The notes beneath the pieces were generated by a model. It was not told where the DNA came from. It saw only the letters and a program-made list of their open reading frames with translations, and did not search any database. Made by a program: the position numbers and the translations under genes. Below, piece after piece: positions 25,853-35,630 of a stretch of DNA of 64,000 nt (positions within the stretch are counted from its first letter, which is position 1; every line of letters starts with the position of its first letter). The stretch is taken from assembly GCF_001889265.1 (NCBI RefSeq), contig NZ_CP018151.1:620001-684000 (forward strand). The letters run 5' to 3'. Source of the stretch: Microbacterium sp. 1.5R (GTDB lineage: Bacteria > Actinomycetota > Actinomycetes > Actinomycetales > Microbacteriaceae).

Positions 25853-25871
25853 CGGCGGGGTGCGTTCCGGC
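25842..25871. repeat. 15-bp tandem direct repeat adjoining the palindrome
   Basis: GGGGTGCGTTCCGGC occurs twice in a row (25842-25856, 25857-25871). The first copy overlaps the right arm of the palindrome. The second ends 4 bases before the end of xylB. Probably a slippage duplication of the terminator edge. Confidence 0.8.
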
Positions 25872-25875
25872 GGGA

Positions 25876-27162
25876 TCAGCCGACGAGCTGTGATGCCTGC
25901 CGGGCGGCGCCGAGCGCGACGTACTCGCCGGGCTCGGGCACCTCGACCGGCAGGCCGAGGATCTCCGGCGCGACGCGACGCACGGCCTCCGACTGCGCTC
26001 CGCCGCCGATCAGCAGGGCGCGTTCGAGCGGGATGCCGAGATCGCGCAGTGCATCGAGCCCGGCGCCGAGTCCTCGGAGCATCCCCTCGACGGCGGCGCG
26101 GGCGAGATTCTCCCTCGTCGTCGAGGCGAGGGTCATCCCCGAGAGGGAGGCCGTGGCATCCGGCAGATTCGGGGTGCGCTCGCCCTCGAAGTAGGGGAGC
26201 AGAGTGAGGCCGCCCGCGCCGGGGGCGGCCCGCAGCGCGAGGTCGCTGAACTCGCTGTGCGTGACCCCGAGCAGCGCAGCGGTCACGTCGACCACCCGCG
26301 CGGCGTTGAGCGTGGCGACGAGAGGCAGGAAGTTGCCCGAGGCATCGGCGAAGCCCGCGACGGTCCCGGTCGGGTCACTCAGAGGAGTGGTGCTGATGGC
26401 GCAGACCGTGCCCGAGGTGCCGATCGACACGACCACATCACCCGGCACGGCGCCGAGTCCGAGCGCGGCGGCCGCGTTGTCACCCGCTCCCGCACCGACG
26501 CGCCGGTCGTCGGCATCCGTCACCCACTCGTCGTGGGCGAGCACCCGGGGGAGGATCGCGTCATGGCCGAGCGCCGCCACCAGCAGCTCGCGGTCATAGT
26601 CGCCCGTCGACGGGTTCCAGTATCCGGTGCCGGAGGCGTCGGACCGATCGGTCACCAGCTCGTCGAGCGCGGGGTTGTCGGGTCCGAACCCGCGTAGACG
26701 CCACGTCAGCCAGTCGTGCGGCAGAGCGACGGCGGCGACCCGTGCCGCGTTCTCCGGTTCGTGGTCGCGCAGCCAGCGCAGCTTGGTGATCGTGAACGAG
26801 GCGACGGGCACGAGGCCGGTGCGGTCGGCGAGTTCGGACGCACCGAACTCGCCGATCAGATCCTGCGCCGCACCGGCGGAACGTGTGTCGTTCCACAGCA
26901 CCGCGTCGCGGATCACCGCGCCCGACTCGTCGAGCGCGACGAGGCCGTGCTGCTGCCCGCCGATCGACCACGCGGCGATGTCGTCGAGCGACCCCGCCTC
27001 CGCGATCGCGGCGTTCAGCGCCTGCCACCAGGCTTCGGGGTCGACCGACGTCCCCTCCGGGTGCGACGCGCGACCGGAGCGGACGACCGCCCCGGTCGAC
27101 GTGTCGACGACGACGACCTTGCACGACTGGGTCGACGAGTCGACCCCGAGAACCAGTGGCAT
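25876..27162 (-). CDS. xylB: Xylulokinase
   Basis: A 428-residue FGGY-family kinase that phosphorylates D-xylulose. It has the N-terminal phosphate motif [27 protein letters not shown] near residue 78, a DASGTGYW segment and the catalytic-Asp motif [13 protein letters not shown]. It is shorter than E. coli XylB (484) but in the range of actinobacterial forms. It lies 5 bases after xylA and is co-transcribed with it. The start at 27162 is the one at the family N-terminus. Confidence 0.9.
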   Translation of the reverse strand: MPLVLGVDSSTQSCKVVVVDTSTGAVVRSGRASHPEGTSVDPEAWWQALNAAIAEAGSLDDIAAWSIGGQQHGLVALDESGAVIRDAVLWNDTRSAGAAQDLIGEFGASELADRTGLVPVASFTITKLRWLRDHEPENAARVAAVALPHDWLTWRLRGFGPDNPALDELVTDRSDASGTGYWNPSTGDYDRELLVAALGHDAILPRVLAHDEWVTDADDRRVGAGAGDNAAAALGLGAVPGDVVVSIGTSGTVCAISTTPLSDPTGTVAGFADASGNFLPLVATLNAARVVDVTAALLGVTHSEFSDLALRAAPGAGGLTLLPYFEGERTPNLPDATASLSGMTLASTTRENLARAAVEGMLRGLGAGLDALRDLGIPLERALLIGGGAQSEAVRRVAPEILGLPVEVPEPGEYVALGAARQASQLVG

Positions 27163-27167
27163 GACGA

Positions 27168-28355
27168 TCAGCGAGCGCCGAGCAGGTGCTCGGTCGCGAG
27201 CTGCTGCAGCCGGACGAACCCGAAGCCCTTGCCGCCGAAGTACGAGTTCGCGTCGAAGTCCTCGTATGCCGAGCGATCGGCGAGGAAGTCGTTGTAGCTC
27301 TCTCCGGGGTTGAGGGTCGGCGTCGAGAGCTCGTCGACGCGGGCGGCGGCGAGCGCCTCCTGCACCTCGGGGTCGGCGCGGAATGCGGCCGCCCGCTCCT
27401 TGAGCAGCAGGTACGTGCGCATGTTCGCGGCGGCCGACTCCCACACGCCCTTCTCGTCTTCGGTGCGGCTCGGCTTGTAGTCGAAGTGACGGGGGCCGTC
27501 GTAGGCGGGCACTCCACCGGGGCCGCCGTTCTCGAGCAGATCGACGAGCGAGAAGGCGTTGTGCAGGTCGCCGTGTCCGAAGACGAGGTCCTGGTCGTAC
27601 TTGATGCCGCGCTGGCCGTTGAGATCGATGTGGAAGAGCTTGCCGTGGAACAGCGCCTGAGCGATGCCCGCGGTGAAGTTGAGTCCTGCCATCTGCTCGT
27701 GCCCGACCTCGGGGTTCACGCCGACGAGCTCAGGGCGCTCGAGCGAGTCGATGAAGGCGATGGCGTGGCCCAGCGTCGGCAGCAGGATGTCGCCGCGCGG
27801 CTCGTTGGGCTTCGGCTCGATCGCGAAGCGGATGTCGTAGCCCTTGTCGGTGACGTAGTCGCCGAGCAGGTTGACGGCCTCGCGGTAGCGCTCGAGCGCC
27901 TGGCGGATGTCCTTGGCGGAGTCGTACTCGGCACCCTCGCGGCCACCCCACATGACGAAGGTCTTGGCCCCGAGCTCGGCACCGAGATCGAGCTGACGGA
28001 ACACCTTGCGGAGCGCATAGCGGCGCACGTCGCGGTCGTTCGAGGTGAAACCGCCGTCCTTGAAGATCGGCGCGCTGAAGAGGTTGGTGGTGACCATCGG
28101 CACGACGAGGCCGGTGTCGGAGAGCGCACCCTTCAGGCGGTCGATCTGAGTCTGGCGCTCGGCATCGGTCGAGCCGAAGGCGAACAGGTCGTCGTCGTGG
28201 AAGGTCAGGCCGTACGCGCCGAGCTCGGCGAGCTTCTCGACGGCGTGCACCACGTCGAGCGCCGGGCGCGTGGGGCCGCCGAACGGGTCGGCGCCGTTGT
28301 AGCCGACGGTCCACAGGCCGAAGGAGAACTTGTCGTCACGGGTGGGGGTGGTCAT
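27168..28355 (-). CDS. xylA: Xylose isomerase
   Basis: A 395-residue class I (actinobacterial) xylose isomerase, converting D-xylose to D-xylulose. Catalytic His and Asp are in FHDDDL. Metal ligands are in [22 protein letters not shown] and [20 protein letters not shown] is 9 bases before the chosen ATG. It is divergent from the ROK-type xylR with a palindromic operator between them, and is followed by xylB. Confidence 0.95.
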   Translation of the reverse strand: MTTPTRDDKFSFGLWTVGYNGADPFGGPTRPALDVVHAVEKLAELGAYGLTFHDDDLFAFGSTDAERQTQIDRLKGALSDTGLVVPMVTTNLFSAPIFKDGGFTSNDRDVRRYALRKVFRQLDLGAELGAKTFVMWGGREGAEYDSAKDIRQALERYREAVNLLGDYVTDKGYDIRFAIEPKPNEPRGDILLPTLGHAIAFIDSLERPELVGVNPEVGHEQMAGLNFTAGIAQALFHGKLFHIDLNGQRGIKYDQDLVFGHGDLHNAFSLVDLLENGGPGGVPAYDGPRHFDYKPSRTEDEKGVWESAAANMRTYLLLKERAAAFRADPEVQEALAAARVDELSTPTLNPGESYNDFLADRSAYEDFDANSYFGGKGFGFVRLQQLATEHLLGAR

Positions 28356-28383
28356 GGCTGCTCCTGTGCAGGTCATCGAATAA

Positions 28384-28398
28384 GTTGTGATTCACAAC
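28384..28398. promoter_or_regulatory. XylR (ROK) operator between xylA and xylR
   Basis: GTTGTGA and TCACAAC surround one T in a perfect 15-bp palindrome, located 29 bases before xylA and 43 bases before xylR. It could control both directions. The position and the ROK-type neighbour make it the expected XylR site. Confidence 0.65.
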
Positions 28399-28405
28399 AT
28401 ATCTC

Positions 28406-28435
28406 ATGACAGAAGGTGCGTCCACCCCCTACAGT
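28406..28435 (+). promoter_or_regulatory. Probable leaderless promoter of xylR
   Basis: ATGACA (28406-28411) and TACAGT (28430-28435) are 18 bases apart. The -10 ends 6 bases before the ATG at 28442, fitting a transcript that begins at the start codon. Confidence 0.5.
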
Positions 28436-28441
28436 GAAGGG

Positions 28442-29611
28442 ATGCCGACGCAGCCGAGCCCCGCGCTGGGCACCCGCCCGCACAACCTCGCCCTCCTCCT
28501 GCGGCTCGTGCACGAGAACGGCGCGCAGTCGAGAGCCGCGCTGACCGAGCAGACCGGGCTCAACCGCTCGACGATCGCCGACCTCGTCGCAGAGCTCGTC
28601 AGACGCGGTCTCGTCGACGAGCGCATACCCGACGTACCCGGCCGTGTGGGGCGTCCCTCACCGGTCGTGACGGCGTCGGCTCGCGTCGTCGCCATCGCGG
28701 TGAACCCTGAGGTCGACGCGATCGAGATCGCTGCGATCGGCCTCGACCGCAGCATCGTCCTGCGCGAGCGCCTGCCGAACGAGACCGTTCCGACGCCGGA
28801 TGCGGTGGTGTCGACGATCGCCGATCGCATCGCCGCCTGGCGCGAAGGGGCGCTCGCCGCGGCACGGATCGCGGCGATCGGTGTCGCGGTCCCCGGCCTC
28901 GTGCGAACATCCGACGGTGTCGTGCGCAATGCGCCTCATCTCGGCTGGACCGATGTGCCGCTCGCCGATCTCGTCCGTTCGGCGACGGCGTCTGCGGCTT
29001 TCGTCGACAACGACGCCACGCTCGGAGCCATCGCCGAGCACCGCTACGGCGCCGGCCGGGGGATCGACGACGTGGTCTACCTGAACGGAGGTGCGTCGGG
29101 TATCGGAGGCGGACTGATCATCCACGGGAGGCCGGTCGCCGGGGCGGGTGGGTACGCGGGGGAGTTCGGTCAGAACAGACCCCGGATCTCGGCAGACGCC
29201 GACCGCCGCACTCGCGACGGTGTGCTCGAGGCCGAGGTGAGCCGCCGGCTGCTTCTCGATGCGGTCGGCCTCGACTCGGCCGACGATGAGACGCTCGCCG
29301 CCGAGCTCTCCGAATCCGACTCGCCGGTGGTGGCCGCCGAGATCACGCGTCAGGCGCATGTGCTCGCGAGCGCGCTGGCCAATGCCGTGAACGTGCTCAA
29401 TCCTGCTCTCGTGGTGCTGGGCGGATTCCTCGCCACCCTCGCCGATCTGCGGGCGGATCAGATCGTCGACGATGTGACGGCGCTCGCGATGTCGGAGAGC
29501 GCCGAGGCGCTCGAGATCCGCCCGGCCGCTCTCGGCGCTGACAGGCTGCTGATCGGCGCGGCCGAGCTGGCATTCGCCGACCTGCTCGCCGATCCGGGCG
29601 AGCGGAGCTGA
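28442..29611 (+). CDS. xylR: ROK-family transcriptional regulator, probable xylose repressor
   Basis: A 389-residue protein. The N-terminal winged helix (residues about 15-75) has LLRLVHENGAQSRAALTEQTGLNRSTI. A C-terminal ROK sugar-kinase-like domain follows with IGVAVPGLV, FVDNDA and the GGxGxGxGG-type segment GGASGIGGG. The canonical ROK zinc-site cysteines are not evident. The chosen ATG fits the leaderless -10; an in-frame ATG at 28406 would overlap the -35. It is divergent from xylA and expected to repress xylAB without xylose. Confidence 0.85.
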   Translation: MPTQPSPALGTRPHNLALLLRLVHENGAQSRAALTEQTGLNRSTIADLVAELVRRGLVDERIPDVPGRVGRPSPVVTASARVVAIAVNPEVDAIEIAAIGLDRSIVLRERLPNETVPTPDAVVSTIADRIAAWREGALAAARIAAIGVAVPGLVRTSDGVVRNAPHLGWTDVPLADLVRSATASAAFVDNDATLGAIAEHRYGAGRGIDDVVYLNGGASGIGGGLIIHGRPVAGAGGYAGEFGQNRPRISADADRRTRDGVLEAEVSRRLLLDAVGLDSADDETLAAELSESDSPVVAAEITRQAHVLASALANAVNVLNPALVVLGGFLATLADLRADQIVDDVTALAMSESAEALEIRPAALGADRLLIGAAELAFADLLADPGERS

Positions 29612-29700
29612 CCTCCGAGAGGCGATCGATCGGATCCGACACGGAAAGTCGGGTCGCAGATCGCCCTCGGGCCGCACGATGGTGGGGAAAGGAGGACCTC

Positions 29701-30564
29701 ATGATCGGAACGCTCAACGCACTGGTCGATCTCGTCGAGGCGGGCACCGGCGACGAGATCGACGTCGCCGGGTTCGCTCGCGTGCACGGCACGACGGAGT
29801 ACCACCTGCGCCGGATGTTCTCGGCTCTGGCGGGGATGCCGCTGTCAGAATACGTCCGCCGTCGGCGGATGACGCTGGCCGGCGCAGAACTCGCCGCCGG
29901 CGCCCCGAACGTGCTCGACGTCGCCGTGCGACACGGGTACGGCTCGATCGAGGCGTTCGGCCGCGCGTTCCGCGCCGTGCACGGGATCAGCCCGGTCGAT
30001 GCGCGCCGAGACGGGGGTCCTCTCCGCACACAACCCACGCTTCGGTTCCGCCTGAGCGTCGAAGGGAGCACCCCGATGCACGTCACCATCACCACCACCC
30101 CCGAGCTCGTCCTCGTCGGCCATGCCGCACGAGTGCCGCTCATCCACGAGGGCACCAATCCGCACATCCAGGCGCACATCTCCTCGATCGCCCCGGAGGA
30201 GCATGCTCGCCTCAAGGCGCTGAGCGATGCGCAGCCCGAGGGGATCCTGGCCATCACGGGGGACATCGCTCAGGATGCGCCGGAGGGCACCGAGCTCACC
30301 TACCTGCACGGAGTCTCCGTGCGGCCGACCACCTCGGTGCCCGACGATCTCGATGTCGTGAGGGTCGAGGCGGGCGCCTGGGCGGTCTTCGCCGCCACGG
30401 GGCCGTTCCCTGAGACCCTGCAGACACTGTGGGCGGCGACGGCGACGGAGTGGTTCCCGTCGAATCCGTGGCGGCTGCGGCCCGCGCCCTCGATCGTCCG
30501 GTATCTCGAGTTCACCGGGACGCACGCGTCCTGCGAGCTGTGGCTCGCGGTCGAGCCCGCCTGA
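29701..30564 (+). CDS. AraC-family regulator with GyrI-like effector domain
   Basis: A 287-residue protein. The AraC DNA-binding domain is N-terminal (residues about 5-105; RVHGTTEYHLRRMF and VAVRHGYGSIEAFGRAFRAVHG). A GyrI/Rob-type small-molecule-binding domain follows from about residue 120 (MHVTITTTPELVLVGHAARV). This is the Rob/SoxS-like multidrug-sensing layout. AAAGGAGG precedes the ATG, unlike its leaderless neighbours. It is followed by a strong hairpin and a stand-alone GyrI-like gene. Confidence 0.88.
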   Translation: MIGTLNALVDLVEAGTGDEIDVAGFARVHGTTEYHLRRMFSALAGMPLSEYVRRRRMTLAGAELAAGAPNVLDVAVRHGYGSIEAFGRAFRAVHGISPVDARRDGGPLRTQPTLRFRLSVEGSTPMHVTITTTPELVLVGHAARVPLIHEGTNPHIQAHISSIAPEEHARLKALSDAQPEGILAITGDIAQDAPEGTELTYLHGVSVRPTTSVPDDLDVVRVEAGAWAVFAATGPFPETLQTLWAATATEWFPSNPWRLRPAPSIVRYLEFTGTHASCELWLAVEPA

Positions 30565-30567
30565 GCG

Positions 30568-30609
30568 CGTCAGGGTGGTCGGCGCGGATGCGCGCCGACC
30601 ACCCTGACG
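30568..30609 (+). terminator. Strong 18-bp hairpin after the AraC gene
   Basis: Perfect inverted repeat, arms 30568-30585 and 30592-30609, 6-base loop, no U-run. It starts 4 bases after the AraC stop and should end or attenuate transcription before the GyrI-like gene. Confidence 0.7.
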
Positions 30610-30672
30610 TCCGTCGCCCGTGCGACACTGTGCCGACGGACGGATGCCGATTCCGCCGTGAGAGGACCCGCG

Positions 30673-31305
30673 ATGGCGCTCGACCCGAAGAAGACCCTCG
30701 ACGCCTATCAGGCGAAGCACGGGGAGTTCCGCATCCTCGATGTTCCCCCGATGCAGTATCTGATGGTCGACGGGGCGGGCGATCCCAACACCGCCCAGGC
30801 ATACCAGGACGCAGTGTCCGCACTCTTCCCTATCGCCTACGCGCTCAAGTTCGCGAGCAGGGAGCAGCTCGGGATCGACACGGTCGTGATGCCGCTCGAG
30901 GGGCAGTGGCACGCGCCCGACATGGAGTCGTTCACATCGCGCCGCGACAAATCGGCGTGGCGGTGGACTCTCCTGATCATGGTGCCCGACCACATCGCCC
31001 CGGAGATGTTCGACCACGCGGTCGACACGGTCGAGGCGAAGCTGGCGAAGAAGAAGCAGCCTGCACCCGCCCTCCGCTCCGTGCGTCTCGAGACCCTCGA
31101 CGAAGGGCTCAGCGTGCAGACGCTCCATATCGGCTCCTACGACGACGAGGCCCCGGTGCTCGACGGGCTGCACCATCGATTCATCCCCGAGAACGGCCTG
31201 TCGATGACGGGCCTGCACCACGAGATCTACCTCAGCGATGTCCGACGGGTCGAACCGGCGAAGCTCCGGACGATCCTGCGCCAACCCGTCGAGAGGGCGA
31301 CCTGA
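30673..31305 (+). CDS. GyrI-like small-molecule-binding domain protein
   Basis: A 210-residue stand-alone GyrI-like (SOUL/GyrI superfamily) protein. It has the N-terminal FRILDVPPMQYLMVDGAGDP and the C-terminal HEIYLSDVRRVEPAKLRTILRQPV tail typical of the family that NCBI labels GyrI-like domain-containing. Such proteins bind hydrophobic compounds, and some hydrolyse cyclopropanoids. No DNA-binding domain is present. GAGAGGA stands before the ATG. It follows an AraC regulator carrying a related domain, but an 18-bp hairpin separates them. Confidence 0.8.
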   Translation: MALDPKKTLDAYQAKHGEFRILDVPPMQYLMVDGAGDPNTAQAYQDAVSALFPIAYALKFASREQLGIDTVVMPLEGQWHAPDMESFTSRRDKSAWRWTLLIMVPDHIAPEMFDHAVDTVEAKLAKKKQPAPALRSVRLETLDEGLSVQTLHIGSYDDEAPVLDGLHHRFIPENGLSMTGLHHEIYLSDVRRVEPAKLRTILRQPVERAT

Positions 31306-31360
31306 CGAGGGCGGCTCTCAGCGACGACGCAACCCCCTCCGACGTCTTCGCGCCGACAGA

Positions 31361-31366
31361 TATCCT
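31361..31366 (+). promoter_or_regulatory. -10 element of a leaderless DUF1206 transcript
   Basis: TATCCT ends 6 bases before the ATG at 31373 and no ribosome site is present. Confidence 0.45.
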
Positions 31367-31372
31367 GCTCGG

Positions 31373-32170
31373 ATGACCTCAGCGAAGGGTGCCGCGCGCA
31401 CGGCGCAGCGATCCGATGCCTTCCGGCGCGTGGCGCGGGCGGGATTCGTGGTGATCGGCCTCGTGCACATCATCATCGGGGCGATCGCCGTGTCGATCGC
31501 CAGCGGCGGCGGTGGAGACGCCGATCAGGACGGCGCGATGGAGCAGATCCGCTCGACGCCCGTCGGCGGGCTGGTCCTCGGCGTGATCGCGGTGGCCCTG
31601 ATCGCGCTCGCTGTCTGGCAGGTCGCCAGCGGTCTCCTCACCGGCGGCAAGGAGACCAGGAAGTGGGGGATGAGGATCAAGCTGATCGGCATCGCGGGCG
31701 CGTACCTCGTGATCGCCGGCTTGGCCCTGATCTTCGCCTTCGGCGGGCACGTCGAATCCGAAGACACCTCTCGGGCGCTCAGCGCCGTCGTGCTCTCGGC
31801 GCCGGGTGGCATCGTGGCGCTCATCGTCCTCGGTCTGACCGTCGCGGGTGTCGGCATCGGATTCATCGTCATCGGATTCACTCGGGGCTTCGAGAAGACG
31901 ATGGATGTCCCGACGGGCCCGTCGCGGCCCGGGATCGTCGCCCTCGGAGTCGCCGGCTACATCGCCAAGGGAATCGCGATCGCGGTCACCGGAGCGCTCT
32001 TCGTGGTGGCCGCGTGGACGCAGGATCCGCAGAAGGCCGCTGGTCTCGATGCGGCTCTGCGGAGCCTCGTCGACCTGCCCCTGGGCCGAGCGATCCTCTG
32101 GCTCGTCGGGGTCGGACTCGCGATCTACGGCGTCTTCTCGATGGTCCGCGCCCGCTTCGCGCGTATGTGA
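31373..32170 (+). CDS. DUF1206 integral membrane protein
   Basis: A 265-residue protein with six predicted membrane helices arranged as three similar pairs (for example ARAGFVVIGLVHIIIGAIA and GVAGYIAKGIAIAVTGALFV). This is the internal triplication expected for DUF1206. Function unknown. The gene ends 9 bases from the stop of the convergent LysE gene, with no obvious terminator. Confidence 0.8.
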   Translation: MTSAKGAARTAQRSDAFRRVARAGFVVIGLVHIIIGAIAVSIASGGGGDADQDGAMEQIRSTPVGGLVLGVIAVALIALAVWQVASGLLTGGKETRKWGMRIKLIGIAGAYLVIAGLALIFAFGGHVESEDTSRALSAVVLSAPGGIVALIVLGLTVAGVGIGFIVIGFTRGFEKTMDVPTGPSRPGIVALGVAGYIAKGIAIAVTGALFVVAAWTQDPQKAAGLDAALRSLVDLPLGRAILWLVGVGLAIYGVFSMVRARFARM

Positions 32171-32179
32171 GTCTCGGCC

Positions 32180-32827
32180 TCAGGCGTTCGCAGGCTTGTC
32201 GTTCCACAGCAGGAGGAACGCGCCGAGCCCGATCATGAGCACGCCGCCGGTGGCGCCCATCGCCTCGATGCGTCGCGGAGAGCGTCCGAACCATTCGCGC
32301 GCGGCGCTCGCCAGCAGCACCCAGATCGCATCGCAGGCCACTCCGATCGCGACGACGATCGTGCCGAGCACGAAGAGCTGCATCGGCACCGACCCTGCGT
32401 GCAGGTCGACGAACTGAGGAAGGATCGCCAGGAAGAAGGCGATCGACTTGGGGTTGGTGACCCCGACGACGAACCCCTCACCGAGCAGACGCACGCCTGA
32501 TCGCCGTGCCACAGGTCCTGTCACCGTGGCCGCGGCATCTTTTCGATGCCGGATGGCCTGGACGCCGAGGAAGACGAGGTAGCCGGCGCCCAGCACCTTC
32601 ACGATCGTGAACAGCACGATCGACTGCGCCACGACGGTGCCGACGCCCAAGGCGACGGCGACGACGAGCAGGATCGAGCCGAGCGCCGTGCCCAGGATGC
32701 TGAGGAACCCGCCCAGTCTCCCCAGGGCCATCGCCCGGCCGATCGTGAACAGCACTGTCGGTCCGGGGATCACGACCATGACGAACGCGGCCACGACGAA
32801 GGTCGCGAGGGTCTCGGCGCTGAACAT
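32180..32827 (-). CDS. LysE/RhtB-family amino-acid exporter
   Basis: A 215-residue inner-membrane exporter with about six helices and the family N-terminal signature VMVVIPGPTVLFTIGRAMALGRLGG, plus GVTNPKSIAFFLAILPQFV in the middle. Substrates in the family are basic or neutral amino acids or homoserine lactones; the one here is unknown. On the minus strand TAAGCT (32839-32834) lies 6 bases before the ATG, so it is probably leaderless. Confidence 0.88.
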   Translation of the reverse strand: MFSAETLATFVVAAFVMVVIPGPTVLFTIGRAMALGRLGGFLSILGTALGSILLVVAVALGVGTVVAQSIVLFTIVKVLGAGYLVFLGVQAIRHRKDAAATVTGPVARRSGVRLLGEGFVVGVTNPKSIAFFLAILPQFVDLHAGSVPMQLFVLGTIVVAIGVACDAIWVLLASAAREWFGRSPRRIEAMGATGGVLMIGLGAFLLLWNDKPANA

Positions 32828-33037
32828 GGTGCGAGCTTAGGGCAGCCCGAAGAGCCCCCCCGAAAAGTTTTCTCCCTCGCCCGTCATAAAAAGTCCGCGC
32901 CGGGGTCTGGGTATGTGACGGGCGGCTTCTGCTTCCTGTCTCGCACTGGGGACACACACGACTTTCGGGGACAGGCATCCGCCTCTCGCGCTCCGCCGTA
33001 TCCGGCGGGCCGAGGGCATGCCGGGATTGGGACATTC

Positions 33038-35563
33038 ATGAGCATTCGCTCGCACCACCGCACGACGGAGCGGTCATTACGCTCCGCAGTCGCGCCTCGC
33101 CGACGGGCGATCACGCGGCTGCTCGGCGTGCTCGCCATCGCCGGCGTGCTCGTCGCCGGAGCGACGCTCGCCCCCAACAGTGGAATCACAGCCGCGGCGA
33201 CGGTGCCCGGCACACCGGGAACGCCTCAGCCGGGTACTCCGGTGTACACCGAGGACTTCTCGAATCAGAGCGCAGCACTCGCCGCACGGTCGATCACCAC
33301 CTACGTCGGCGGTGCGGCAGCCGCGAACTCGACGTACACGGCTTCGACGCAGTACACCCCGGCCGGCAACCAGTGCAACGGCTGGATCATGAGCGGTGCG
33401 ACTCCGACGGCGCCCGTCACTGACCTGGGCTGCCTGAACAACGTCAGCACGACGTGGACGACGCTGCAGCAGATGGCTCGTGCACTCGGAGTCGCGCAGG
33501 GCCAGACGACGACGCAGGCCGCGACCAACCAGGTGCTGACGTCGTACACGAATGCGACGAACGGAGCGATCGCCGCGGGCACGCAGTTCCGCACGGTCAA
33601 CACCATCCCGGCCATCGGCGGTCACTACTACGCGGTCTCCGCATACTTCGCTGCGGTCAACTGTCCCGCAGCCGGCGGAGCGAACCAGCCCAAGGAGACC
33701 TTCAGCCTCCTCGTGAACGGCACCCCGATCGTGCTCAGCACGGGACTCAACCCCTGCACGAACAACACGGTCTGGGAGACGCAGATCGCGAAGCTGCAGT
33801 CCGCGGCATACCAGGTGCCGGTCGGAACCACGGCGAACCTCGGTCTGATGCTCTACAACGCGACGGCCACCGGCGCGGGCAACGACGTCGCCTTCGATCT
33901 GCCGCAGATCGTCGATGTGACCCCGCAGCTCGACAAGGCGTTCAGCCCGACCGTGATCACCAACGGCTCGACGTCGAAGATGACGCTGACCGTCACGAAC
34001 ACGACCGACCTGATGGCCAAGAGCGATTGGACCATCACCGACGCGCTGCCGACGAACCTCAAGATCGCGGCGGCCCCGAACGTCGGCGGCACCTGCACGC
34101 AGCGCACCGGTGCGGCTTATGTGGTCACGGCGCCGGCCGGCGGAACCTCGGTGTCGGTCACCGGCGGCGACCTCGCCCTTGGACAGGCATCGTGCACGAT
34201 CACGGTCGATGTCACTTCGACGGTGAACGGCACCTACATCAACGGCCCCGCCAACATCACGACGAACCTGAACCCGCCGGCCAACGCGTCGCTCGAGGTC
34301 ATCCAGCCGTCGATCGACATCGTCAAGAGCATCACCGCCGTGAACGGCGTCGCCGTGACGAGCGACACCGATCCCGACAAGGTGTACTCGAAGGTCGGCG
34401 ACGTCATCACCTACAGCTTCGTGGCGACCAACACGACTCCCAAGGCCGCGACGAACACGACGCTCAACACGAACCTCACGAACGTGCGGATCACCGAGGA
34501 CACGTTCTCGGGTGCGGGCGACATGACGACGCTGTCCTGCACACCGATTCAGGGATCCACACTCGCCAGTGGCGCCACGATGACCTGCACGGCCACCTAC
34601 GTGGTGCAGCAGGCGGACCTCGACAGCGCTCCGCTGACGAACGTCGCACGGGCCACCGGAACGCCGGCGGTCGGACCGAACGTCACGGACACCGATGACG
34701 AGATCATCCCCGCCACCTGGACGCCCGCTCTCGTGCTCGACAAGACCGCCTCGGTCGTGGACATCGATCAGGACGGCGTGACCGGGCTCGGCGACCACAT
34801 CATGTACGCGTTCACCGTCACCAACACCGGAAACATCACGGTCGCGAACATCACCGTGGTCGATGACCGCCTGACGCAGCGCAACATCACCGTCACCTGC
34901 ACGCCCACGACGATCGCGCCGACCCAGATCTCGACGTGCGCCGCGAATGCGCCGTACGTCATAGGCCAGGCAGACGTCGACGCGAAGAAGGTCATCAACA
35001 CGGCCTACTCCACGGGAACCGACCCCAAGGGCGGTCCGGTGCGCTCGAACAACGACAGCACCGAGACCCCCGTCGAGCCGTTCCGCATCCCGCTGAAGAT
35101 CGAGAAGGTCGGCGAAGCCGCAGCGAACACCTGGGTGCGCATGGACGGCTCCTCGTTCGCGGTGCTCGCAGACGCGAACGGGCAGCCGGGCACGGCGCTT
35201 CCGTTCACCATCAACGGGGTCGAGACCGGTCTGTTCCAGATCGACAGCATCCCGGCCGGCACGTACTGGTTGAGCGAGCTGACGGCACCCGACGGGTTCA
35301 GCCTGCTCGCCGCTCCCGTGAAGTTCGTCATCAACCCGGACCGCACGGTGAGCATCACCGCAGGCGGCGATCAGGCGGTGACCTCCACCGGTCAGATCAT
35401 CACGGTGCGCGACGTGCCGGCGCTGACCCTTCCGACCACCGGAGGGACGGGCGCACTGCCCTACATCCTCGCCGGTTCCCTGACCGTGCTCGGCGCGGGC
35501 GGGCTGGCCCTCTGGGTCCGCCGACGCAACACACGTGCCGACACCACAGACCCGCAGATCTGA
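33038..35563 (+). CDS. LPXTG-anchored surface adhesin / minor pilin of the pilus operon
   Basis: An 841-residue secreted protein. The N-terminus is a long signal peptide (basic to about residue 28, hydrophobic to about 50). Roughly residues 300-680 hold repeated DUF11/isopeptide-type beta domains (LDKAFSPTVITNGSTSK, IDIVKSITAVNG, LVLDKTASVVD). A SpaA-like domain with the E-box-like segment YWLSELTAPDGF follows. LPTTG lies at 798-802, then a hydrophobic helix and a basic tail. It should be linked by sortase to the pilus or to peptidoglycan. First gene of the pilus operon. The 210 bases before it hold a palindrome GAAAAGTTTTC (32862-32872) but no confident promoter. Confidence 0.85.
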   Translation: MSIRSHHRTTERSLRSAVAPRRRAITRLLGVLAIAGVLVAGATLAPNSGITAAATVPGTPGTPQPGTPVYTEDFSNQSAALAARSITTYVGGAAAANSTYTASTQYTPAGNQCNGWIMSGATPTAPVTDLGCLNNVSTTWTTLQQMARALGVAQGQTTTQAATNQVLTSYTNATNGAIAAGTQFRTVNTIPAIGGHYYAVSAYFAAVNCPAAGGANQPKETFSLLVNGTPIVLSTGLNPCTNNTVWETQIAKLQSAAYQVPVGTTANLGLMLYNATATGAGNDVAFDLPQIVDVTPQLDKAFSPTVITNGSTSKMTLTVTNTTDLMAKSDWTITDALPTNLKIAAAPNVGGTCTQRTGAAYVVTAPAGGTSVSVTGGDLALGQASCTITVDVTSTVNGTYINGPANITTNLNPPANASLEVIQPSIDIVKSITAVNGVAVTSDTDPDKVYSKVGDVITYSFVATNTTPKAATNTTLNTNLTNVRITEDTFSGAGDMTTLSCTPIQGSTLASGATMTCTATYVVQQADLDSAPLTNVARATGTPAVGPNVTDTDDEIIPATWTPALVLDKTASVVDIDQDGVTGLGDHIMYAFTVTNTGNITVANITVVDDRLTQRNITVTCTPTTIAPTQISTCAANAPYVIGQADVDAKKVINTAYSTGTDPKGGPVRSNNDSTETPVEPFRIPLKIEKVGEAAANTWVRMDGSSFAVLADANGQPGTALPFTINGVETGLFQIDSIPAGTYWLSELTAPDGFSLLAAPVKFVINPDRTVSITAGGDQAVTSTGQIITVRDVPALTLPTTGGTGALPYILAGSLTVLGAGGLALWVRRRNTRADTTDPQI

Positions 35564-35630
35564 TCTGCACTTCTCACAATCCACCATCTGCAACCCACCA
35601 GGGCGACCTGGCCACCTAGAGAGAGACACA

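Noticed and set aside
25807..25871. Palindrome and tandem repeat considered as an attachment site or IS end
   Set aside because: No integrase, transposase or target duplication nearby; position between convergent stops fits a terminator.
32881..33037. Possible riboswitch in the pilus operon leader
   Set aside because: Only a weak CCTGTC/GACAGG pairing (32935-32940, 32970-32975) and no conserved core of a known riboswitch class.
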